Source: an uncultured Eubacteriales bacterium
Lineage (GTDB): Bacteria > Bacillota > Clostridia > Oscillospirales > Oscillospiraceae
DNA: 64,000 nucleotides
Assembly: GCA_900546295.1 (NCBI GenBank)
Contig: URCK01000003.1
Span: forward strand, 3,539 to 67,538
Direction: 5' to 3'
Each line of letters opens with the position of its first letter. Within the stretch, counting starts at the first letter, position 1. A program made the position numbers and the translations under genes. Shown piece by piece: positions 58,327 through 64,000 of the stretch. The notes beneath the pieces are model-generated. The model saw only the letters and a list, made by a program, of their open reading frames with translations. It had not been told where the DNA came from and did not search any database.

Positions 58327-59725
58327 TCGCAAGGACTTTTACGAAAGAGATAGGGAAGACCCCTATTACGAGGGGCGGCACACGCACCAGAAAGAGGGCT
58401 TTTTCGAGCGCAACTGTGACGAGGCCTGGGAGCAGGTCAAGGAGACCTTTTCCCACCCCGGACGGCTGCTTGGGCGCGTGCTGCTGATCGCGCTGCTGTG
58501 CGGCGTGGTCGCCGGCGGCAGCTACCTTCTGAAGATCCGCGCGCCGCAGCTGCCGAACAAGGGCGACACGCAGAAGGACCCCAGCCAGACGCAGGTCGAA
58601 GAGATCGACTACGGCGACGGCGTGCGTCCGCGCGCGGACGGCGAGCGAAAGAGCAAGGATTTCTATACCGTTCTCGTCCTCGGCCGCGACACGGGCGGCG
58701 GCGGCAACACTGATACGATGCTGCTCGCGAGCTACGACGTGACGAACCAGAAGGCGAACGTCATGTCCATCCCGCGCGATACAATGGTGAACGTCCCCTG
58801 GGACATCAAGAAGATCAACTCCGTCTACAACTACTACGGCGCGGGCGAGAAGGGCATCAAGGCGCTCTATAAGGAGGTTTCCCAGCTCGTCGGATTTGAG
58901 CCGGACTATCAGGTCATTATCGAATGGGATGCGGTCGGCGCGATCGTGGAGGCCATGGGCGGCGTTTACTACGATGTGCCGCGCAACATGAACTACGACG
59001 ATCCCTATCAGGATCTGCACATTCACCAGACCAAGGGCTACCGCCTGCTCTCGGGCGAAGACGCCATGCAGGTGCTGCGCTACCGCCACGATAATGACAG
59101 GCACTACGGCTACCCCGACGGTGATCTTGGCCGTATCAAGACGCAGCAGACGCTTCTCAAGGAGATGGTCAAGCAGCTTTTGCAGCTCAAGAACGTGACG
59201 AAGATCGGCGAATTTGCCCGCGTGGTGAAGAATAACGTTACCTCCGACCTCACGTTTGAGGAAATGCTCTGGTTCGGCTCGCAGGCCGTCATGGGTGGGC
59301 TCAAGGTCGATGATGTGAATTTCGTCACCATGCCCAATACCGGAAAATACGTTTACAGCCGCTCCATCGGCGGCCCGCTTTCCTATGTCGTGCCGAATGC
59401 GCAGGAGCTTTTGAACCTCGTGAACAATGAACTCAGCCCCTTTGTCGAGAAGTTTACGATGAGCGACCTTGACATCATGTCCGTCAATTCGGACGGCTCG
59501 GTGTCCTCGTCCACGGGCCATGTGGAAGACAGCAAGGCGGCCAAGCCGCAGAACCATCATTCCTCCTCCGGCTCGCAGACCGGCACGGGGGATGGCAGCG
59601 AGACGACTGACCCGGGTACGACGACCGATCCCGGTACGACCGACCCCGGCACGGGAGAGGGCGGCAATACCGGCGATACCGGCGCGGGCAGCGAGATGCC
59701 CGATTGGCTGCGCCCGCAGACCTGA
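58319..59725 (+). CDS. LCP-family cell-wall polymer transferase
   Basis: LytR-CpsA-Psr protein that attaches anionic polymers such as teichoic acid to peptidoglycan on the cell surface. The 468 residues have a cytoplasmic start of about 50 residues, one membrane helix (about 51-70) and an LCP domain with LVLGRDTGGGGNTDTMLLAS, SIPRDTMVNV, KINSVYNYYG and MQVLRYRHDND. After residue 400 comes a low-complexity tail of Thr, Asp, Pro and Gly repeats (DPGTTTDPGTTDPGTG) that may span the wall. It overlaps nadD-yqeK by eight bases. Confidence 0.93.
   Translation: MSDRKDFYERDREDPYYEGRHTHQKEGFFERNCDEAWEQVKETFSHPGRLLGRVLLIALLCGVVAGGSYLLKIRAPQLPNKGDTQKDPSQTQVEEIDYGDGVRPRADGERKSKDFYTVLVLGRDTGGGGNTDTMLLASYDVTNQKANVMSIPRDTMVNVPWDIKKINSVYNYYGAGEKGIKALYKEVSQLVGFEPDYQVIIEWDAVGAIVEAMGGVYYDVPRNMNYDDPYQDLHIHQTKGYRLLSGEDAMQVLRYRHDNDRHYGYPDGDLGRIKTQQTLLKEMVKQLLQLKNVTKIGEFARVVKNNVTSDLTFEEMLWFGSQAVMGGLKVDDVNFVTMPNTGKYVYSRSIGGPLSYVVPNAQELLNLVNNELSPFVEKFTMSDLDIMSVNSDGSVSSSTGHVEDSKAAKPQNHHSSSGSQTGTGDGSETTDPGTTTDPGTTDPGTGEGGNTGDTGAGSEMPDWLRPQT
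59590..59690 (+). repeat. Low-complexity coding repeat in the LCP tail
   Basis: Short tandem units reading D-P-G-T-T and G-x-G repeat here, in frame within the LCP gene. Such tracts can change length by slippage. Confidence 0.7.
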
Positions 59726-59784
59726 GCGCGGCGATACGAGAAGACAACAGGCATGAAAATATGAAATACGAAAAGGAGACATCC

Positions 59785-60150
59785 ATGATTCCTGCAAGAG
59801 AACTCGCTGAGATCGCCGCCAAGGCGCTCGACGGCAAAAAGGGCAAAGACATCAAGCTCATCCGCATCGACAAGATCACGACGCTCGCGGAGTATTTCGT
59901 CATCTGCACCGGTACGTCCAACACACAAATCAACGCGCTGGGCGACGAGGTGGAAAAGGAACTGACGCTCGCGGGCGAGGAACCGCTGCATCGCGAGGGC
60001 TATCGCGGCGGCACGTGGGTGCTGCTCGACTACGGCTGCGTGGTCGTGCACATCTTCAATGACGAGGCGCGCAAGTTCTATTCTCTCGAGCACCTCTGGG
60101 CCGACGGCGAGGAGATCGACCTGAGCACGATCCTGCCTCACGCCGAGTAA
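59785..60150 (+). CDS. rsfS: Ribosomal silencing factor RsfS
   Basis: Binds ribosomal protein L14 and blocks subunit joining when growth slows. The 121-residue DUF143-family protein has the core DKITTLAEYFVICTGTSNTQ, REGYRGGTWVLLDYGCVVVHIFN and the end FYSLEHLWADGEEID. I chose ATG 59785, six bases after AAGGAG; an in-frame ATG at 59761 is possible. The order nadD, yqeK, lcp, rsfS, leuS is common in clostridia. Confidence 0.95.
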   Translation: MIPARELAEIAAKALDGKKGKDIKLIRIDKITTLAEYFVICTGTSNTQINALGDEVEKELTLAGEEPLHREGYRGGTWVLLDYGCVVVHIFNDEARKFYSLEHLWADGEEIDLSTILPHAE

Positions 60151-60164
60151 GGCAAAAATAACGC

Positions 60165-60193
60165 TTGACAAGGCGGAACAAAACGCCTAATAT
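60165..60193 (+). promoter_or_regulatory. Promoter of the leuS T-box transcript
   Basis: Perfect TTGACA (60165-60170), 17-base spacer, TAATAT (60188-60193). Confidence 0.8.
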
Positions 60194-60199
60194 AAGCGT

Positions 60200-60478
60200 G
60201 TTATGATGATGCAAAACGCGATGACGGAGCATAAAGACGTGTGATTTCCGCCCCAAGAGAGCCGGCGGTCGGTGCGAGCCGGTGGGGAAGCACGCGGGTA
60301 TGACTCACTCCCGAGCGGTCCGCCTGAACAGGGCGGAACGGCCGTTCCCGTTACGGACGAGGCTATCTGAGCCGCTGAGGGCGCACAGGCGACTGCGTGC
60401 CGAAGCAGGGTGGTATCGCGTAAGGTGTTATTTACGTCCCTGACCGTTTTCTGAAAAAACGGTCAGGGATTTTTTTCG
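60200..60478 (+). promoter_or_regulatory. T-box leader (Leu) of leuS
   Basis: Untranslated leader that reads the charging state of tRNA-Leu. It contains a long Stem I, a likely specifier CTC (60304-60306) within TGACTCACTCCC, the T-box AGGGTGGTATCGCG (60407-60420, whose TGGT pairs with an uncharged tRNA 3' end), and a terminator (TCCCTGACCGTTTT from 60437, loop CTGA, complement to 60469, T7). When uncharged tRNA-Leu binds, the antiterminator forms and leuS is transcribed. The T-box differs from the usual AGGGTGGNACCGCG at one base. Confidence 0.93.
60437..60476 (+). terminator. T-box terminator before leuS
   Basis: A 14-base perfect stem (60437-60450 with 60456-60469) and a run of seven T. 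It is the off-state hairpin of the T-box switch. Confidence 0.92.
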
Positions 60479-60513
60479 CATCAAAAAACCATTTCACATA
60501 AAGGAGAAGATCC

Positions 60514-63021
60514 ATGAAGTACGATTTCGCAGCGATTGAGAAAAAATGGCAGGCAAAGTGGGAGCAGGAAAAGCCCTACGCCGCCGTGACGGGCGACAAG
60601 CGCCCCAAGTTCTACGGCCTCATCGAGTTCCCGTATCCCTCCGCCGCTGGCCTGCATGTCGGCCATCCGCGCCCCTTCACGGCGATGGACATCATCTGCC
60701 GCAAGAAGCGCATGCAGGGCTATAATGTCCTCAACCCCATCGGCTTTGATGCCTTCGGCCTGCCGACGGAGAACTTTGCCATCAAGAACCACATCCATCC
60801 CTCCATCATCACCAAGCAGAACATCGAGAACTTCACCCGTCAGCTCAAGATGCTCGGCTACGGCTTTGACTGGGACCGCGTGGTGGACACGACCGACCCG
60901 AGCTACTACAAGTGGACGCAGTGGATTTTCCTGCAGATGTTCAAGCATGACCTTGCCTACAAGACCACGATGCCCGTCAACTGGTGCACGAGCTGCAAGT
61001 GCGTGCTTGCCAACGAAGAGGTCGTCGAGGGCGTGTGCGAGCGCTGCGGCGCGCCCGTCATCCGCAAGGAAAAGAGCCAGTGGATGCTGCGCATCACGAA
61101 GTATGCCGACCGCCTCATCGACGATCTCGACGAGGTCGACTACATCGAGCGCGTGAAGACCCAGCAGCGCAACTGGATCGGCCGCTCCACCGGTACGGAG
61201 GTCACCTTCAAGACCAACACCGGCGACGATATCACCGTTTACACCACGCGCGTCGATACGCTCTTCGGCGTGACCTACACCGTCATCTCTCCCGAGCATC
61301 CGCTGCTCAAGAAGTGGAAGGATATCATCGGCAACTGGGACGAGGTCGAGGCGTATCAGGCAGCCGCCGCCCGCAAGAGCGATTTTGAGCGCGGCGAGCT
61401 CAACAAGGAAAAGACCGGTGTGCGCCTCGAGGGCATCGAGGTCGTCAACCCTGCCACCGGCAAGGTCGTGCCGATGTTCGTCTCCGACTATGTTCTCATG
61501 GGCTACGGTACGGGCATCGTCATGGGCGTTCCCGGCCACGACCAGCGCGACTGGGACTTCGCCACGGCCTTCGGCCTTCCCATCGTGGAGGTCGTTGAGG
61601 GCGGCGACATCACGAAGGAAGCCTTCACGCTCAAGGATGACACCGGTATTATGGTCAACTCCGGCTTCCTCAACGGCATGACCGTCAAGGAAGCCATCCC
61701 CGCGATGAAGCAGTACGCCGTCGAGCAGGGCTGGGGCCGTGAGAAGGTCAACTACAAACTGCGCGACTGGGTCTTCTCCCGCCAGCGCTACTGGGGCGAG
61801 CCCATCCCCCTTGTCAACTGCCCCAAGTGCGGCTGGGTCCCCGTGCCCGAGGAGGAGCTGCCGCTCGTGCTGCCGCAGGTGGAGAGCTATGAGCCGACCG
61901 ACGACGGCGAGAGCCCCATTTCCAAGATGACCGACTGGGTCAACACCAAGTGCCCCAAGTGCGGCGGCGACGCCAAGCGCGAGACCGACACCATGCCCCA
62001 GTGGGCCGGCTCTTCCTGGTACTTCCTGCGCTATATGGACCCGCACAACGATCACGAGCTCGTCTCTCACGAGGCCGAGCAGTACTGGGGCCCTGTAGAC
62101 TGGTACAACGGCGGCATGGAGCACACCACGCTCCACCTGCTCTACTCCCGCTTCTGGCACAAGTTCCTCTACGACATCGGCGTTGTCCACACGAAGGAGC
62201 CTTACGCCAAGCGCACGAGCCACGGCATGATCCTCGGCCAGAACCCGCACTACGTCGGCAACGTCTCCACGCAGGAGGAGAAGGACGCGCTCATCGCCAA
62301 GTACGGCAATCAGGCGCTGCGCCCGGCGGTCAAGATGAGTAAGTCTCTCGGCAATGTCGTCAACCCCGATGATGTGGTCAAGGCTTACGGCGCGGACACG
62401 ATGCGCCTTTATATCATGTTCATCGGTGACTTTGAAAAGGTCGCCACCTGGTCGGACGACGCCGTCAAGGGCTGCAAGCGCTTCCTCGACCGCGTGTGGA
62501 ACCTCGCCGAGCAGGCGACGGAGGAGAAGGGCATTTCTGAAAAGAACGCGCCCATCGTCCACAAGACCATCAAGAAGGTCACGGACGATATCGACACGCT
62601 GAAGATGAACACGGCCATCGCCGCGCTCATGGCCATGGTCAACGAGTTCTACGCGAATGGCCTCAGCCACGGAGACCTCGAGGCGCTGCTGCTCATGCTT
62701 TCACCCTTCGCGCCCCACATGGTCGAAGAGCTTTGGGAGCAGAAGGGCTTTGCTGCCGAGCACGAGGGCAGGATGGCTATGCAGTGCGATTGGCCCGTCT
62801 ACGACGAGAGCAAGACCGTTGCCTCCTCCGTTGAGATGGCGGTGCAGGTGGGCGGCAAGCTCAAGGGCACGATCACCGTTCCCGTGGACAGCGATCAGGA
62901 TACCGTCGTCGAGGCCGCCAAGGCGAACGAAAAGGTCGCCAAGGCGCTTGCTGGCATGCAGATCGTCAAGGTCATTCACGTCAAAAACAAGCTCGTCAAC
63001 CTGATCGTGAAGCCCTGCTGA
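60514..63021 (+). CDS. leuS: Leucyl-tRNA synthetase
   Basis: Charges tRNA-Leu with leucine. The 835-residue class I enzyme has the HIGH-type motif YPSAAGLHVGHPRPFTAMDI, the CP1 editing domain (GTGIVMGVPGHDQRD), a zinc-ribbon-like CPKCGWVP and CPKCGGDAKRE, the KMSKS loop VKMSKSLGNVV and the C-terminal domain. ATG 60514 follows AAAGGAG. It is controlled by the T-box leader in front. Confidence 0.98.
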   Translation: MKYDFAAIEKKWQAKWEQEKPYAAVTGDKRPKFYGLIEFPYPSAAGLHVGHPRPFTAMDIICRKKRMQGYNVLNPIGFDAFGLPTENFAIKNHIHPSIITKQNIENFTRQLKMLGYGFDWDRVVDTTDPSYYKWTQWIFLQMFKHDLAYKTTMPVNWCTSCKCVLANEEVVEGVCERCGAPVIRKEKSQWMLRITKYADRLIDDLDEVDYIERVKTQQRNWIGRSTGTEVTFKTNTGDDITVYTTRVDTLFGVTYTVISPEHPLLKKWKDIIGNWDEVEAYQAAAARKSDFERGELNKEKTGVRLEGIEVVNPATGKVVPMFVSDYVLMGYGTGIVMGVPGHDQRDWDFATAFGLPIVEVVEGGDITKEAFTLKDDTGIMVNSGFLNGMTVKEAIPAMKQYAVEQGWGREKVNYKLRDWVFSRQRYWGEPIPLVNCPKCGWVPVPEEELPLVLPQVESYEPTDDGESPISKMTDWVNTKCPKCGGDAKRETDTMPQWAGSSWYFLRYMDPHNDHELVSHEAEQYWGPVDWYNGGMEHTTLHLLYSRFWHKFLYDIGVVHTKEPYAKRTSHGMILGQNPHYVGNVSTQEEKDALIAKYGNQALRPAVKMSKSLGNVVNPDDVVKAYGADTMRLYIMFIGDFEKVATWSDDAVKGCKRFLDRVWNLAEQATEEKGISEKNAPIVHKTIKKVTDDIDTLKMNTAIAALMAMVNEFYANGLSHGDLEALLLMLSPFAPHMVEELWEQKGFAAEHEGRMAMQCDWPVYDESKTVASSVEMAVQVGGKLKGTITVPVDSDQDTVVEAAKANEKVAKALAGMQIVKVIHVKNKLVNLIVKPC

Positions 63022-63061
63022 GCGGAATTTCGGATTTTTTTGAAAAAATGAGAAAAGCTTA

Positions 63062-63090
63062 TTGACAAGCTGCGCTTTTTCTCATATAAT
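63062..63090 (+). promoter_or_regulatory. Promoter of rpsU
   Basis: TTGACA (63062-63067), 17-base spacer, TATAAT (63085-63090): a perfect consensus promoter. Confidence 0.9.
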
Positions 63091-63168
63091 ACCACCGTTA
63101 GTCATGTAAGTGACTCTTAAAGAGCGCCCAGGATCAAGCCGGGTGTATCGGAGGGAGGGAAAATATAA

Positions 63169-63354
63169 ATGTCCGAGATCCATGTCAAGGAGGGCGAGTC
63201 TCTCGACAGCGCGCTCAAGCGCTTCAAGAGAAGCTGCGCCAAGGCCGGTATCGTGGCGGAGGTCCGCAAGAGAGAGTGCTATGAGAGCCCCAGTGTCAAG
63301 CGCCGCAAGAAGAGCGAGGCCGCCCGTAAGAACCGCAACAAGCGTTATTACTAA
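63169..63354 (+). CDS. rpsU: 30S ribosomal protein S21
   Basis: Small basic protein of the small ribosomal subunit. The 61 residues match the family from end to end: [18 protein letters not shown] near the start and an Arg/Lys-rich end ([17 protein letters not shown]). ATG 63169 follows GGAGGG. It is transcribed alone from a perfect promoter and ends at a strong terminator, as expected for a highly expressed gene. Confidence 0.98.
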   Translation: MSEIHVKEGESLDSALKRFKRSCAKAGIVAEVRKRECYESPSVKRRKKSEAARKNRNKRYY

Positions 63355-63363
63355 GATCCTATG

Positions 63364-63400
63364 AAAAAAGACCTGTCACAGCCGTGGCAGGTCTTTTTTT
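63364..63400. terminator. Shared terminator of rpsU and the convergent gene
   Basis: AAAAAAGACCTG pairs with CAGGTCTTTTTTT around a short loop with inner pairing (63364-63400), A-rich before and T-rich after, so it works both ways. Confidence 0.92.
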
Positions 63401-64000
63401 ACGCTTCCGGCGGTGAGAGAAGATCGCAGATCTCGGGATACATGACGAAGGCCTCCCGGATGCCATAGCCTTCGGCAAGCCGAACCTTGCGCCGCAGCGT
63501 TTCGGCATCATCGAAGAGCACGAAGTGCGTGCCGCGCTCAGTGGGGTAGGTAAAGTAATTTGCCGCAAGCTCGCGGGAATAATAGATTGAGGCATGGTGC
63601 TTTTGCTGCAGTGCGAGCAGTTCTTCGTGCCGCAGCGGTGTGCCGCAGCCCGTGGGACAGGGGAGGGGAAAGTCCATCTGCACGCGCTCTAAATCGAGCG
63701 CGAGGCGCTCGGAGGCAAAGTGGTTTATGCTGCGCTCAAGGAGTGATTGCAGCGACCCGCCGCTCACCGCCGTGCCGATGAGCAGCGTTGCGCCATTGGC
63801 AGGGAGCGCGGCAGGGCAGTAAAGGCGTATCCCGCGTGCGCTCAGGGCGCCTGTAAGACGCGTGAGAAAAGCAAGGCGGTCGGAGGGACTGCCCGGTTCA
63901 AAGTCCGCCAGCACGCCGCGAAAGTGCCGCCGGGCGCACTCGCAGACGATGGCGCGGCAGAGCGCGTCCGCGCGCGGCAGCGCTCCGGCGCAGCGGTCGG
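63399..64000 (-). CDS. Unknown protein, C-terminal 200 residues (cut by window end)
   Basis: The minus-strand frame ending at 63399 is open to base 64000 with coding-like composition; no start is required inside the window. The visible part has a strand-loop reading RGVLADFEPGSPSDRLAFL, which resembles the D-x-E loop of glycosyl-hydrolase-18-like TIM barrels, a C-P-T-G-C pair, and a final YGIREAFVMYPEICDLL that could be the last barrel strand. I do not recognise a named family, and the barrel idea is a weak inference. Confidence 0.6.
   Translation of the reverse strand, partial: DRCAGALPRADALCRAIVCECARRHFRGVLADFEPGSPSDRLAFLTRLTGALSARGIRLYCPAALPANGATLLIGTAVSGGSLQSLLERSINHFASERLALDLERVQMDFPLPCPTGCGTPLRHEELLALQQKHHASIYYSRELAANYFTYPTERGTHFVLFDDAETLRRKVRLAEGYGIREAFVMYPEICDLLSPPEA

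Noticed and set aside
59590..59690. CRISPR-like repeats
   Set aside because: The repeats are short, in frame and code for the Thr/Pro/Gly tail of the LCP protein; there are no spacers.
60481..62670. 729-codon minus-strand ORF
   Set aside because: It is antisense to leuS, which has all synthetase motifs; high-GC codon bias creates long antisense frames.
1..64000. Prophage, IS element or integrative element
   Set aside because: No integrase, transposase, terminase, relaxase or flanking direct repeats were seen near the tRNA-Ser genes or elsewhere.

Overview
This window is chromosomal DNA of a high-GC, Gram-positive, anaerobic clostridium, most likely a gut Oscillospiraceae/Ruminococcaceae-type organism. 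That placement is inferred from gene families and order, codon usage and Firmicutes-type expression signals (strong AGGAGG ribosome sites, TTGACA/TATAAT promoters, T-box, intrinsic terminators). There is no rRNA operon, prophage, insertion sequence, CRISPR array or conjugation module. The content is mostly core metabolism with a few accessory patches.

Layout. 1-3.5 kb: an MMPL/RND exporter (cut by the window start) behind an XRE regulator, then alanine dehydrogenase and a possible remnant of a transporter. 3.6-9.4 kb: a lipoteichoic-acid-synthase-like sulfatase carrying a frameshift and a C-terminal SLH-like tail, then the pabA-pabB-pabC operon for p-aminobenzoate. 9.4-18.5 kb: an orphan small RNA candidate, DegV, a sodium:solute symporter preceded by a possible 31-residue peptide, a CARF-nuclease (Card1-like) gene, DUF1003, a PucR regulator, an HTH-AbrB fusion with a zinc-ribbon protein, an EFR1 ferredoxin and peptide deformylase. 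18.5-23.6 kb: a truncated ATC-hydrolase remnant, then the folate operon folC-folE-HD-folP-folBK and two tRNA-Ser genes. 23.7-32 kb: small accessory and regulatory genes (GNAT, MerR with YitT, lipoprotein, HAD, EamA, HTH-membrane protein, MGMT). 31.4-36.4 kb (minus): DUF554, tcdA, a PpiC foldase, upp, tsaB and tsaE. 36.5-45.6 kb: cell wall and translation genes (rodA, SLH protein, ddl, murF, ABC-F, YdcF, flavodoxin, prfA). 45.6-51.1 kb: a TsaC-CoaE fusion, M18 aminopeptidase, DegV, nitroreductase and TepA. 51.2-64 kb: smc, ftsY, a zinc ribbon, rdgB, yhbY, a nadD-yqeK fusion, LCP, rsfS, a Leu T-box with leuS, rpsU and a partial unknown gene.

How the genes work together. Two operons 10 kb apart supply nearly all of folate synthesis: chorismate to PABA (pabABC), and GTP to dihydropteroate and its glutamates (folE, folBK, folP, folC). 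No Nudix phosphatase is present, and an HD-domain protein sits where that step belongs. Genes for t6A/ct6A tRNA modification are spread over the window (tsaE, tsaB, tcdA, tsaC fused to coaE). Envelope genes recur (LTA-synthase-like, rodA, ddl, murF, SLH protein, LCP).

I did not find one clearly new multi-gene defence or mobile system. The best leads are a CARF-nuclease gene with no CRISPR locus in view and an altered catalytic motif; an orphan structured RNA; a leader terminator in front of pabA; the HD protein inside the folate operon; the TsaC-CoaE fusion; and several short ORFs with strong expression signals. Calls are from reading the sequence only; no database search was run.
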